A DNA stretch of 64,000 bases from Dryomyza anilis (taxonomy: Eukaryota; Arthropoda; Insecta; Diptera; Dryomyzidae): contig OX638131.1 in the NCBI GenBank assembly GCA_951804985.1, forward strand, positions 106,598,464 to 106,662,463. The letters run 5' to 3'. This document shows positions 46,040-59,280 of this stretch, piece after piece. Each line of letters starts with the position of its first letter. Positions within the stretch are counted from its first letter, which is position 1. Below the pieces are notes generated by a model. That model did no database searches, was not told the origin of the DNA, and was given only the letters and a program-made list of their open reading frames with translations. Made by a program: the position numbers and the translations under genes.

Positions 46040-48365
46040 TTTTTTTAAGAAAATGATCTTTTTGTTTATAGAAGTGCTTTTTATTTTTTTATCTCTTAGT
46101 AAGAGCTTTAAATAAAGTAAAGCTTAAACAATGGACACGTGAAAAACAGTTTTGTTAAACAAAAATTATTTGCGTGTACCACATAATGTGTAGCTCTTTA
46201 TAAATACTCAAAGTGAAAGATATTAGAAAGAGGCGGAAGAAGTGATGTTGGTGGCACTGCTACCAAAGGGTGTTAGTCGCATATTTTAAAACCACAGACA
46301 ATTGCAGGCATCCGCAAACTTATGCAACTTCTGTCAGCTAAAACTTGAATATGCATGTTGGTGGCAGTTATAGTTGTTGTTCTAGATGTTGATGTCGCTG
46401 TTACTGCTACCTGCACTGTTGTATAGTTGCCAACATATTTATGGCAACAATCCGAGGGTTTTTTTTTTGTGCATATCCTTAAAGCAGTAGCTATATTATC
46501 TACATAACGTGGGTGAGACATAGATTTTGCTATCAGCAACATTTACAACAACTACTACTTTTGCTGCTACTACTACCTGCTGAATGGCACAACATGAAAA
46601 AGTTTGAAGCGCTGATTATGGCGCAACTTTTTGTATATATTTTTTTACTTATTTTTTTATTTATTTTTTATATAGCATTTTTTTTTGTTGCTTAAATTAC
46701 CAGCAATAAATCTGCGACAGTTTATGAGTAGTTTTGCCAAAGCGTTGCAAAAACTAAAGAGCGACAACAGCAGCAACAACTACAAATGACGACGATGACA
46801 AAATGAGTAAAAGAGGTCCTTAAGCAAACAGACAGACACACACACACACACACACAAAAGCTTGATGCTGCTTTTGTGTATGTTGTTGCAAAACGCACTG
46901 AAAAGCTTTATTTCTTTCTTTCATTCATTCCGTCATTCATTTCATCATTTCTTCATTCATTCTGGTCATTCAAAGGCACCTGCAATGAAAGCAGCTTCTT
47001 CTGTATGATCTACACGTGCCACACGCACACATTCAGAGCAACAATGTGACACAGAGACACACACACGCACCCATCTATGTTGTAGTATTAGTGCTTGCGA
47101 AAAAAAAGTCCTTGTTAAGGACTCTGCGTCTAGCATTTGGTTTCAAAGCAGAATTTAAACAGGTTTTTGTTTACTATAAATTTATGCAAATTAATATAAA
47201 TATTGTATAGAATTATTTAAAAATGTTTTTTGTATTATTCCAACAAAAACAAATTGTTAAAAATAATACTTACAGTTTGGCATGATCCCGAGAAAATATT
47301 TATGGAACTTAATATTAAAATTCAGCTATAAATTTAGGTAAATTTGCCAAGAAATTTTGTAAGAAATATTTCAGTTTGAAATAATACTAAATGTATAAAA
47401 TATTTTTATCATCAACGTTTAAGTTTGAACGTTTAAGCAAATTTATATTTGGTAACATACTATACGAAAAATAATTTGAAAATTCTTAGTTTCTTTGGTG
47501 GAAAATCATGTGTGACATATATTAATTTTAATTATTATTGATTTAGACATGCTGTGGCACTGTTGTTGCGATTGTACTCATTGTTGTTGTAGTACAGATT
47601 GGCATTGCAATTACTTACAAAAATTCTAGTCATTGCAACCATCATTTGTCATGTCTCCTCATGGCTGCCTATCTGTCATACTATTGCGAAATCACATAAT
47701 TTGTATGCAGCACATTTTTACATGACACGTAAAACAAATGTAACAAAAAAAATGTAATTGCTAAAATTGAGTAGCAGCAATTTTAATTTGATTTTTTATA
47801 TATTAAAATTTTCAGTTTTAATTTTTTCATTTTCATTTTAAAATTTATCTTTTCCCAAACAAATTGTTTAAAGTCATTTTACTCATTTTTATCTTTATCT
47901 TTTTCTTTTTTCTTTTTTATTTTTTTTTTTTACTTTTTTTTTTTAACTTTAGTTTTTTTTTACTTTAAATTTTTTATTTAGTAATTTTTTGTTTTTCTTG
48001 TTGGCAACATTGACAAAGTAAAAACATGACTGCACAAAATCTACCAAAAAATACATTTGCAATTATTTGCAATTAGCGAAAAAGTCAGTTATGAATACAA
48101 GCGATAAAAGCCGGAAAATTTGGCAACAATAGTAGAGTGCAGACAACGTGAATGTTGACGATGATTATGATGTTCGTCAACATCACAACGACGACGTCCA
48201 AAAATATCATCATTTAAGGGGACTTTTTTTTCATAGGCCGCAGGCAATTGCTTTGTCGGCAGTCGGGGGGAAGTAACAGCGGGTGGTAACTGAACAAAAA
48301 GCTGTAAAAATCTGTTTGGTTGTGGGTGACCACAATGCATAGCAAAGAATTTTTGAAAAAATAAA
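46040..48365. other. Low-repeat region with trinucleotide and (CA)n tracts
   Basis: Islands at 46190-46620, 46720-47110, 47520-47740 and 48060-48345 alternate with AT-rich DNA. (CA)n lies at 46828-46855; a T-rich tract covers 47880-47990. Short opposed frames (60-89 codons) show no recognisable motif. It resembles fly intron or intergenic sequence. Confidence 0.45.
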
Positions 48366-48369
48366 ATTA

Positions 48370-49330
48370 CAGTTTTGTTGTTTTATTGTAAAGCAGTTTT
48401 ACTGTATAACAGTTTTACTGTATAACAGTTTTACTGTATAACAGATTTACTTTATAACAGTTTTACTATATAACAGTTTTACTAAGGAACAGTTTTACTT
48501 TATAACAGCTTTACTGTATAACAGTTTTACTATATAACAGTTTATATATAACAGTTTTACGGTATAACAGTTTTACTGTATAACAGTTTTACTGTATAAC
48601 AGTTTTACTGTATAACAGTTTTACTATATAACAGTTTTACTATATAACAGTTTTCCTGTGGAACAGTTTTACTTTATAACAGTTTTACTGTATAACAGTT
48701 TTACTATATAACAGTTAATATATAACAGTTTTACGGTATAACAGTTTTACTGTATAACAGTTTTACTGTATAACAGTTTTAGTGTATAACAGTTTTAGTG
48801 TATAACAGTTTTAGTTTATAACAGTTGTACTGTATAACAGTTTTACTGTATAACAGTTTTACTATATAACAGTTTTACTATATAACAGTTTTACTGTATA
48901 ACAGTTTATACTGTATATCAGTATTGACTGTATAACAGTTTTACTATATAACAGTTTTACGGTATAACAGTTTTACTGTATAACAGTTTTACTGTATAAC
49001 AGTTTTACTGTATAACAGTTTTACTGTATAACAGTTTTACTGTATAACAGTTTTACCGTATAACAGTTTTACTGTATAACAGTGTTACTGTATAACATTT
49101 TATACTGTATAACAGTTTATACTGTATATCAGTATTGACTGTATAACAGTTTTACTGTTTAACAGTTTAATTTTATAACAGTTTTATTATATAACTGTTT
49201 GACTATGTAACCGATCTACTGTATAACAGTTTTACTGTATAACAGTTTTACTATAGAACAGTTTTACTATATAACAGTTCTACTGTACAAAAGATTTACT
49301 TTATAACAGTTTTAAGTTATATTTATACAA
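48370..49330 (+). repeat. 16-bp minisatellite (ACAGTTTTACTGTATA)
   Basis: About 60 units of ACAGTTTTACTGTATA. The unit is a hairpin, ACAGT-TTT-ACTGT. Variants include TATATA for TGTATA and GGTATA. A longer segment with TATACTGTATATCAGTATTGA recurs at 48905 and 49120. Confidence 0.95.
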
Positions 49331-50295
49331 CATTTTAGAATTGTATAACAGTTAAACACATACGTTTTACTGTACTAAAAAAATATCTTGAGATAAAAAA
49401 AAAACTGTAACCGAAACGGTTATATAAAAACCGTATTTAAACCGATATGGAATACAGATGTAAACAATTTGAGTTTCTTAGCGGTTTTAAAACGATTTTG
49501 ATAACAGAAAGAAAAACTAAATCTAAAACCGAAATAGAAACCAGCAATAGCATTTCTTACTGATTGGGGTATAATTCTTGGAAAAATCATTTCTCCCTCT
49601 GTCTGAGTTAATATAACTTACCGCAACCTATCATTATGTTGAGTTGTCACTATGTCTGCAAAACAAACCCTAATTGTGTTCCGTTTGGGGACGTCTTATT
49701 AGTGAAATTCAACCCTGCATCACACATTGAACGTCTTTTCAATCTGGCAGCTTTTTATTTGTCTGCTGACTGTCGTGCATATGTTGTAAGTCTTTTTGTT
49801 GATAGTTCAAACGTTTATTCAACTGTTGGCCGCTGTCTGCCTGTTGTCGTCGCAATGATGAACGAATTGTTAATTGTAAATTATCCAAAATTTGCTTCAC
49901 TTCATGGTAACAATCATGTTGAAGACATGGTCTTGATTGCCGCCAGCAAAATAGTTGAGGAAGTGGCAACTCATTAGCCAATTGTTTAGGTGATGAAGAC
50001 CATTTTCTTTGGCAAGAATTTAGTGTTTGCAAAAAATACCTTATAGTGTTTTTTACTGTTGATGGCAAGCATTACTAAAATTATGTATTTTCCTCAATTT
50101 ACAAATATTCAAATATTTAAATATTTCAATGGAATTTATTTCTTTTAAAAATGCGCCGTGTAATGAACCCAATATGGTGCCAAATTGTCTAAGAACATTT
50201 TTTTTTTAAATATAATATCAAAATATTTGCCAAAAGCAAATTCGTTGATTTTAGCTAATTTCATTGCCTGCTAAATAGTCGCTCAAGTCATAATT
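49331..50295. other. Low-repeat island
   Basis: 49600-50060 has even composition with overlapping frames of 113 codons (plus, 49636-49977) and 109 codons (minus, 49739-50068). Neither shows a motif I recognise, and their overlap argues against both. No element ends were found. Confidence 0.4.
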
Positions 50296-50299
50296 AGTT

Positions 50300-51390
50300 T
50301 AATTTATACTCTTTTATATACTTTTTAGTATATATTTTACTATATTTTTTAGTACACTTTTTGGTATATTTTTTAATGAACTTTTTAGTATATTTTTTAA
50401 TAAGTTTACTTAATAGCATATTTTTTAAAATATTTTTTTGTATATTCTTTAGTATACATTTTAGTATATATATTGAATTCTATTTTTAGTATATTTTTTA
50501 GCATAGTTTTTAGTATACTTATTAGTATATTTTTTAATAATTTTTTTTATTTTTTTTTATATAATTTTAAATTTAATTTTTAGAATTTTTTTTTTTTACT
50601 TTTCAGTTTTGTTTTTAGTATACTTTTCAGTATACTTTTTAGAATAATTTTCAGTATACTCTTTAGTATACTTTTTAGTATAGGTTTTAGTATAGTTTTT
50701 AGTATAGTTTTTAGTAGACTTTTTAGTATACTTTTAGTATACCTTTTAGTCTACTTTTAGTATATATTTTCTATACTTTTTATTAAACTTTTAAGTAGAC
50801 TTTGAGTATACTTTTGAGTATACTTTTTAGTATACTTTTTAGTATACTTTTAGTATAATTTTTGGTATACCTTTTAGTATACTTTTTAGTATACTTTTTG
50901 GTACACTTTTTAGTATAGTTTTTAGTATAGTTTTTTAGAATATTTTTTGTATGCTTTTCAGTATTGTTTTAGAACACTTTTCGATATACTTTTTAATATA
51001 CATTCCAGTGTACTTTTTAGTATATTTTTTAGTATACTTTTTAGTATACTTTTTAGTATACCTTTTAGTATATATTTTGTATATTTTTTTGTATAGTTTT
51101 TATTACACTTTTAAGTATACTTTTTAGTATACTTTTGAGTATACTTTTTAGTATGCTTTTGAGTATACTTTTGAGTATACTTTTTGGTATACTTTTTAGT
51201 ATACTTTTTAGTATAATTTTTAGTATATTTTGTATATATGTTTTTGTTTTAGTATACATTTCAGTATTATTTTATTGAAATAAATTTTAGTATACTTTTA
51301 AGTATACCTTTTAGTATTTGTTTTGGTACACATTTTAGTAAACTTTTTTGTATATTTTTAGCATCTTTTAAGTATAATTTTTAGTTACTT
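50300..51390 (+). repeat. 12-bp minisatellite (TTTTTAGTATAC)
   Basis: Roughly 1.1 kb of TTTTTAGTATAC units with many variants (TATA, GGTAC, GAGTATAC). The core AGTATACT is a perfect dyad. The lysine/isoleucine/serine frame on the minus strand is a repeat translation. Confidence 0.93.
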
Positions 51391-52090
51391 TAAGTAATTT
51401 TAAAGACAAATACTTTTAAATCTTTTAATCTTTTTTCAGTATTTCCAATGGTTTTTAAGTTCTTTTTTATTTATTTTTTATACATTTTTTTAAAAATATT
51501 AATTGAGCATTTATTTATTAATAATTAATATATCTTTAAAAACATCATGAAATAACAATGAATTATAAATACAAAAAATGCATTAACAATTTACATTCAA
51601 TAAATATTTTATTAATTTCATCGTTTACTTTCATTTGAGTGCTATGGAGCGTATGAGTGATATTCATTTGATTAAATTTTCCGCAAATAAATGATTGTGC
51701 AATACGTTTATAAACTAATTATTATATTAATTGTAATCATGCATTAAACTGGCATTTTGTTGGATTTAATGCATTTTAATATTTAAATACATTGGCGGCA
51801 CAAATTGATACTAAAAAAATGTTATTATTGTTGGCGGTTGCACATGACGTATGAGTGTTTTTTTTTATTTTTATTTATTTATTGCATATAAAGTGTAGTA
51901 AATATTGTGATATTGCATTTTTTATGCAGTTTTTTGTATTAATTGTTTAAATTTAATATTTATTATTTTTTTTAACAATGAATAAACTGCGCAATTTGGA
52001 ACTATTACCTTAGAGACTACGTTGCGTATGAGTGTCATTAAATTAAAGTTACAATTGATTTAAAGAATTTAGCACAATTAAATTGTATAT
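51391..52090. other. AT-rich spacer
   Basis: GCGTATGAGTG occurs near 51649 and 52024, within otherwise AT-rich DNA. No gene or element was supported. Confidence 0.45.
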
Positions 52091-52094
52091 AGAA

Positions 52095-53430
52095 CAATAT
52101 GAATTTTTAGTACGAATTTGAAATTTTTAGTACAAATTTGAATTTTTGGGCAACGTAAATTTTTTCACTTTAGTAAAAATGTGAATTTTTAGTAAAAATG
52201 TGAATTTTTAGTACAAATGTAAATTTTTAGTACATATTTTAATTCTAAGTACAAATTTGAATTTTTAAACAAATATTTGAATTTTCAGTACGAATTCGAA
52301 TTTTTAGTACAAATTTTTAGTAAAAATTCGAATTTTTAGTACAAATTTAATTTTGTACTAAAAATTTGAATTTTTATTAAAAAATAAAAAAATAAAAAAA
52401 AAATTTTAGTAAAAATTTATAAGATTTTAGATTTTAATAAATTTGAATTTGTAGTACAAATTCGAACTTTTGGTACAAATTTGAATTTGTAGTACAATTT
52501 AAATTTTTATTACAATTTTAGTACAAAAATTTAATTCATTGTGAAAATTTTGATTTTTAGAGAACATTTTGATATTTTAGGGAAAAATAAAAATTTGAAT
52601 TTTTAGTGAAAAATTTAGTTTAATGTGCAAAATCGAATTTTAAGTGAAAAATAAAATTTTAGTAAAAAATTAAATTTTTAATGAAAAATCGAATATATTG
52701 TAAAAAAATTGAAGTTTTATTAAAAATTTGAATTTTTAGTGAAAAATTGAATTTTTAGTGAAAAATTTAATTTTTAGTGAAAAATTTAATTTTTAGTGAA
52801 AAATTTAATTTTTAGTGAAAAATTGAATTTATAGTGAAAAATTGAATTTATAGTGAAAAATTGAATTTTTAGTGAAAAATTGAATTTTTAGTGAAAATTT
52901 TAATTTTGAATGAAAATTTTAATTTTGAATGAAAATTTTAATTTTGAATGAAAAATTAAATTTTGAATGAAAAATTTAATTTTTAGTGAAAAATTGTATT
53001 TTTAGTGAAACATTGAATTTTTAGTGAAAAATTTAACTTTTAGTGAAAATTTGAATTTTTAATGAAAATTTGAATTTTTAGTGAAGAATTGAATTTTTAG
53101 TGAAAAATTGAATTTTTAATGAAAAAATATATTTTTTTTTAGTGAAAAATGGAATTTTTAGTGAAAAATTAAATTTTTTAGTAAAAAATATAATTTTTGG
53201 TTTTTAGTAAAAATTTGAATTTTTTTATCAAAAATTTGAAATTATTAACAAAAATTTGATTTTTTTTTAATCAAAAATTTGAATTTTTAGTAAAAATACA
53301 AATTTTTGATACTAATTAAAATATTTAGTAAATGTTTTATTTTTTTAGTGAATATTTAAAATTTTTGAAATTACGTAAAAATTTAAAAAATTCTAAAAAA
53401 TATTTATATTTTTGACTAAAAATTTGCATC
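52095..53430. repeat. 19-bp minisatellite family, array 2
   Basis: The middle part (about 52600-53190) uses the same GAATTTTTAGTGAAAAATT unit as 9915-11490. The left part is dominated by GAATTTTTAGTACAAATTT and the right part by GAATTTTTAGTAAAAATTT. Units are more diverged than in array 1. Confidence 0.92.
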
Positions 53431-53960
53431 TTTAAACACCGAAATGGTCTCTTCAGCATTTAACTACATTTTCCAACTGCTGTTGCGAGCTACTCAATGA
53501 CAATCCCTTCGTCACTACTATTACCATGACTACTAACTACTAATACAAACACACTTCATTTGCGTTGACCCGTCCATCAACTGGCGTGCCACCCTGATGT
53601 CATCATTAATGCCTGTCATATTTCATGAAATCCTTGGCGTGCAGCATGTTATTAAATGATTTCAAATCTGTTGAAGCTCACAGCACAAGGATTAATGCAT
53701 GTATCACTCACACAGTGTAAGTTAGCTACAAACAAACATGCACGCATACTCAGACACATATTGATAGTCAACCCTGTTGGTTACCCTATGGTTCGCTGTC
53801 TGGCTGACAAAGAAACAGGGTGCAGTAATTGAAAGCATTTTGGCTTTTGGCGCCAAACAGCAACAACAACAACTTGCAGCTTCATCATTATTTTCTATAT
53901 TATCTGTTTCATTATCTTCATTTTTATTTTCATCATCAGCTTCATCAGATCTACACGTTT
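53431..53960. other. Low-repeat island
   Basis: Mixed composition with CACTCACACAG and CAACAACAACAA runs. A 61-codon frame at 53777 is not recognised. It resembles fly non-coding DNA. Confidence 0.45.
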
Positions 53961-54480
53961 AAAAAATATTTACTGTTTATATTAATTGATATCACTGAAC
54001 ATCATTAGTTAAGACAACAAATTAATTAGTAAATCTAATTATTTAAAACAAAAATACATTTATTAATACGAAAAATGAACTATTTAAAACAACAAATAAA
54101 TTAGTTAAGACAGCAACTCAAGTATTTAAAATAACAATTAATTTGTTAAGACTGCAACTAAATTAGTTAAAACAACAAATATATTAGTAAAAACGGCAAC
54201 TATATTATTTAAAACAAAAAAATAAATTACTAAAGACAATAAATTAGTAGAGAAAAAAATTAGTTAAAATAACTAATAAATTTGTTATTACTACAAATAA
54301 TTTAGTAAATACTACAAATAAATTAGATAATACTACAAATATAATTTGTTAAGACAACTTATTTAAGTTTGCTAAATGCGGATTTAGTAAATTTTAAATT
54401 TTAGTTATTATTATTCGCAAATATTTTGTTAAATACCTTTATTTTTATTTTAGCAAATACTTTGATTATATTAACAATGA
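53961..54480. repeat. Degenerate AAATTAGTTAAAACAACAAAT array
   Basis: Units of about 20 bp combining ATTAGTTAAAAC and ACAACAAATAA recur loosely over about 450 bp and fade at both edges. Confidence 0.7.
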
Positions 54481-55100
54481 CAATTAATTAATACAACAAA
54501 CTCATTTGCTATATGTACAAATTTATTTAATTCACATTGTTTCAATTTAGTTTTTGTTAAATATTTATAAAAATGTTATATCTTAAAACCCAGTTGAATT
54601 AAAAAATAATTGAAATATTTTATTTTTTTAAATTACGAAAATAATTATTTTTTTCGGTTTGCAACGTGACACATTTCAAGGAGCAGTTCCAGTCAACGAC
54701 GTTCTCGTCAACACATTCATTTGTCCAAATTGACCAACGATGACGCGCTGGCATCGTTGAATGCATTGAGTGTTGCAACAGAAACACTACACGCACAACA
54801 AAAACCGTGCTGAGCAGGAAACCACCTTCTCAAGTAGTGGCATCAAGAAAAACAACAACTGCAACCGACAACCGCAACTGAGAGACACACACTTTTACAA
54901 CATATTCTCTCAAACACCTTCATTTACTTACTCCCACTCTCTTTCCACTATCGCATTTATACATCACACACACTTCTCATGCTAGTCGTAGGCAACTCCA
55001 ACCCAAACTCTTTAGCGCCATCAGGTTTAGGTATTTGAATTGAATTGAGTGCAACTCGCACATCTGGCTGTGTGTTATATACAGGGTTACCAAGCGAGAA
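54481..55100. other. Spacer with low-repeat island
   Basis: 54650-55090 has even composition, AACAACAACTGCAACC and CACACACTT stretches. A 71-codon frame at 54770 is unrecognised. No features were supported. Confidence 0.45.
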
Positions 55101-55104
55101 TGTC

Positions 55105-56155
55105 GTGAAAAATAATAAAAAATAATAAAAAATAATAATTAAAAATAATAAAAAATATTATAAAATTATAAATATTATAAAAAAACAATAAAAAATAATA
55201 AAAAATAATAAAAAATAATTCAAAATAATACAAAATAATAAAATATAAAAAATAATAAAAAACAATAAAAAATAATACAAAATAATAAAAAATAATAAAA
55301 AAACTATAAAACACTAATAAAAAATAATAAAAACTAATAAAAAATTAAAAATAATAAAAAAAATAAAAAATAATAAAAAATAATAAAAAATAACAAAAAA
55401 TATTAAAAAATAACAAAGAAATAATAAAAAATAATATAAAATAATATAAAATAATAAAAATTAATAAAAAATAATAAAAATAATAAAAAATAATGAAAAA
55501 TAATGAAAAATAATAAAAATAATAAAAAATAAAAAATAATAAAAAATAGTAAAAAATAATAAAATGTAATAAAAATTAATAAAAAAAAAATATAAAAAAA
55601 GTAAAAAATAATATATTTAATAAAAAATTAATAAAAAAAATAATAAAAAATAATAAAAAATAATAAAAAATAATAAAAAATAATAAAAAATAATAAAAAA
55701 TAATAAAAAATAATAAAAAATAATAAAAAATAATAAAAAATAATAAAAAATAATAAAAAATAATAAAAAATAATAAAAAATAATAAAAAATAATAAAAAA
55801 TAATAAAAAATAATAAAAAATAATAAAAAATAATAAAAAATAATAAAAAATAATAAAAAATAATAAAAAAAATTTAAAAAAAAAATTTTAAAAAAAAATT
55901 ATAAAAAATAATTAAAAATATTAAAAAATAATAAAAAAAAAAAATAAAAAATAATAAAAAAATAATAAAAAATAATAAACAATAACAAAAAATAACAAAA
56001 AATATTAAAAAATAATAAAAAATAATAAAAAATAATAAAAAATAATAAAAAATTATAAAAAAAATAAAAAAAATAAAAAAAATAAAAAATAATAAAAATA
56101 ATAAAAAATAATAAAAAATAATAAATAATAATAAATAATAATAAAAAATAATAAT
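55105..56155. repeat. (TAATAAAAAA)n microsatellite
   Basis: About 1.05 kb of AATAAAAAAT-type units; pure TAATAAAAAA decamers at about 55638-55870, variants elsewhere. Minus-strand frames rich in Phe, Tyr and Ile are repeat translations. Confidence 0.96.
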
Positions 56156-56920
56156 AGCAAATTGCTGCACGCAACAATAACTTTGGAAAATCTTGAGTTG
56201 ATGCACTTTTTGCATTCTGTGCTTTTGGTTCTTTCTTCAATGCACATAATTCTTATTGTGTTCATTGAAAAAGGAAAACTTTTGCGACTTGAAATGTAGA
56301 ATCTGCAGAGAAAGATCGCTGATGAAGGGGCTTGGTTGCCTCTGAAACAGCTGTACGATCTGCCACTCAATGCATTTTGCTAATTGTTTGTTGTTTTATT
56401 TGTTGGTACAAAACACCCAATTTGTACCGATGGACCTTGAGCACGTTAAGACAATATCTTAAAATAAATAATAAAATAATTAAATATTTTTAAAATTAAA
56501 CTACTGAAAATTTATAATAAGTAATAAATATTAGGAAAAATATAAAAATATTATTATTTTTAAATAATAAAAAAAGGGAAAATATAAAAAATATATAACA
56601 AAAAATATAATATATGAAAAAAAATATAGTAATAAACTCTTGAAAGTGTTAGGTGACGTAGACAATTTTGAAATAGGGGAATTTTGATAATATGAGTACT
56701 ATGTTAGTAACAATAATTTGTGTATAAAATAAAGAAATGATAATTTAATGCGGTAACTGTTTAAATAGGCCCTGAGTCAAAGGTTTCCACTACGAAACGA
56801 AGGTTTCAATATTTAAAAATATCCTTAATATGTCCCTTTAAATGGTCATTTAGTAAAATGAAGAATTTTCATTAGTGAAATAAAAAATCCAAAACCAAAC
56901 TAGTTCATAACTCGTCAACA
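56156..56920. other. Short island then AT-rich spacer
   Basis: 56156-56450 has even composition; the rest is AT-rich. The minus-strand frames that reach into the island begin in the microsatellite and are not credible. Confidence 0.45.
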
Positions 56921-56924
56921 ATAA

Positions 56925-57165
56925 CGCCATATTTCATGCCGCTCTTTTGACAGTTCTCTTTAGTAAGGTTTGCCAATTCATGATGGAAAGATTATTAAAA
57001 TTATTAAAATTTATTACCGAAATTCAAATTCGTATATCTTTCATTCATGAAATGGCAAACCTTACTGAAGAGAAATGTCAAAAGAGCGGCAAGAAATATG
57101 GCGTCGTTTGCTGTCCCTGTCGCTCTACTTTTGTAGCGTCCCTGTTGAAAAACCCTTTATGTGCA
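56925..57165. mobile_element. Long-stem hairpin MITE, second copy
   Basis: Shares CGCCATATTTC, GCCGCTCTTTTGACA and AAGGTTTGCCA-TTCATGATGG with 13981-14355. The left arm is shortened by about 50 bp; the right arm (about 57033-57165) is complete to GTTGAAAAACCCTT. The loop (ATTACCGAAATTCAAATTCG) is in the opposite orientation to that of the first copy. A 96-codon frame through it is not a gene. Confidence 0.85.
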
Positions 57166-57299
57166 AAAATAGACCAATCGCCGGACACATTCTACCGATC
57201 ACAACCATTTTTAATACCAGCCAATGTTGGTAAATAATCTAATTAATTTCTGTATTTCATTGAGCTAGCTCTTTTTATTTTCTTGTAATCGTGATTATG

Positions 57300-57425
57300 A
57301 AAAAAAAGTACAGACAGACTGACAAACAGTTGTGCATTCCTAAATCATCTCAGGAGGTAACGTTGATAGAGAATATAATACGTATACCGCCTAGTCTCCT
57401 TTTTTTAGCATAGGGTACAATTAGT
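57300..57425 (-). mobile_element. Diverged mini-me relic
   Basis: On the plus strand, ACAGACAGACTGACAAACAG is followed by ATCTCAGGAGGT and TTGATAGAGAATATAATAC. This parallels the reversed GTCY tract, GACTCAGGAGGT and TGATCAAGAATATATATAC of the adjacent copy 3, but with many substitutions. It ends at AGCATAGGGTAC. Confidence 0.6.
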
Positions 57426-57538
57426 TGGCAACTTGTCTCCTATGACACTAAAGCAAGAGTAGTATTGGGGGAATACGTAGTTATGTCCCTAAGTACTGTT
57501 TGAAGATTTTTTTGATTTTCCGACCCACAGCAAACAAA

Positions 57539-58281
57539 AACCAGTTGGGAAGGTTAGATCACATGGGAAATTTTAAAGTAGGTGTAATTATGATAGTTAG
57601 GATTATCAAAATTATAGTCGGTCTAAGCCGACTATAAATACCCTACACATATGTGTGGTTACCATTCAAAGTGATATATAGGTCACCAGGGTATACGAAT
57701 CCTGAAAATAACTACAAACATTCAATCGCTGAAGAATTTCCATTCATTTGATACCCATATTTACAAATGGGTAGGTGTACCGAATTTCGATTTTTTTTTT
57801 TGTGAACCACAAGTCTTTTCGCCGGAAAACATTATTATCATGTATTTGAGCATGATGTCAATATATATTTGACCAACAAAGTTTACCTAAGCACGTATAC
57901 ATAAAAATTGATCTTTATATGTACATTTTATATGTGGTATTTGAACATAAGTGGTCGGATCATAGGTCACCATGGACCGATCTCGCCAATTTTTTCGCAC
58001 ATACAGCGTAGGTATATTAGTAATCTAAGTTATAAGTTTCATTTATCTAGCTCTTCAATTTTAAAAGTCTTAGGGATTTCAACAGACAGACAGACAGACA
58101 GACGGACAGACAGACGGACAGACAGACAGACGGACAGACGGACATCGCTAAATCGACTCAGGAGGTCATGCTGATCAAGAATATATATACTTTTCCATAC
58201 CGGAGATGCTTTCTTCTGGGTGTTACAAACGGCGTACCAAACTGAATATACCCTTTCACTCTTAGTGTAGGGTATAAAAAA
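57539..58281 (-). mobile_element. mini-me-type element, copy 3
   Basis: Reverse-orientation copy from AACCAGTTGGGAAGG to TAGTGTAGGGTATAAAAA. The GTCY tract (as GACA/GACG) lies at about 58083-58144 next to CGCTAAATCGACTCAGGAGG and the TGATCAAGAATATATA core. Small frames through it are translations of the element. Confidence 0.9.
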
Positions 58282-59280
58282 ACGTACTAAAATGTGCCAC
58301 ATTATATTCAACATTTTGTGGAACGCATTTAACATGGTATGTGGTAAAAAAGTGGAACGAAAGAGAGCAAGATAAATATAATCCAAAATTAGAAGAGTGC
58401 GTAATCAGCTGAGTGAGAGAGCGAATTTCATTTGAGTACTACAAACTCATGAATTCTTTGAGTTGAGTCTACTTTGTTGTGCATCAAATGAGAGTGTAGC
58501 AAAAAAACTGTTGCATTTATTGTGAGTACTAGAGACTCTCAAATACAACAGAGAGCGACTGCTTGTTTGTAAAATTAAGTTGAGTGAAACACAGTAGTAC
58601 TGCGAAGTAGTTTTTACCACCTCAGTCTACTCATGTTGGAGCCTTTCGTATATTTGAGCGCAAATGCTTAGTAGTCAAATGTTTGATGTCAGCATTTTTG
58701 TATTTTAATTAATTAAAATTATTCATACGACATGCTGGTCGTCTAATGAATTAGGTTTTAATTTACATGCGTTTCAAATGTTAATTGCTGTGTTGGGGGT
58801 TGCCCATTTTGCGATTTTTGTGATTGCGATTGTGGTTTTGATTTCGTTATATGGTATAGTTTTGTTTTTTTTTTCTTCTTTTATTGTCATATGTTATGTG
58901 ACATATTTGGGTATAAAAATAATACATGCAAGAGATATTAAAAATGATGTGAAATTTTATATATTAAAATTAAATATAAGAAAAATTGTTTTTCTTGAAA
59001 AAAATAAATCTAAATTATTACTGTAGACAGCGAAGTGTGCAAAAGTACAGAAAAAGGCAGCATACGGAAACGTACTACGTAATAGAGAGTAGCAGTACAA
59101 AGTAGAATTTTGATGTTTTAAAGGAAGCAGCTTCGTTACATATGGCGTCGTATAAAGCACAGCTGTTCGCATCTTGTGCCATGCGATTGAGGATGTGTGT
59201 GTGTTAGTATGTGACAAATAGAGAGGAAAGATTTTTGTTTTCTGTGAACTTCAACAACTGTCAACAACTGTTGCGAAAAT
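58282..59280. other. Low-repeat island
   Basis: 58330-58700 is rich in GAGTACT, GAGAGAGCG and GTGAG words and may be regulatory or an unidentified LTR. An 82-codon hydrophobic frame at 58778 (start MLIAVLGVAHFAIFVIAIVV) is not recognised; low-complexity T-rich DNA yields such frames by chance. No LTR ends were confirmed. Confidence 0.4.

Noticed and set aside
48370..49330. CRISPR-like regular repeat
   Set aside because: Units of 16 bp run directly into each other without unique spacers, and the context is an animal genome.
49636..50068. Opposed frames of 113 and 109 codons
   Set aside because: They occupy the same DNA on opposite strands and neither has a recognised motif or supporting context.
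58778..59026. 82-codon hydrophobic frame
   Set aside because: T-rich sequence gives hydrophobic codons by chance; no family resemblance and no gene context.
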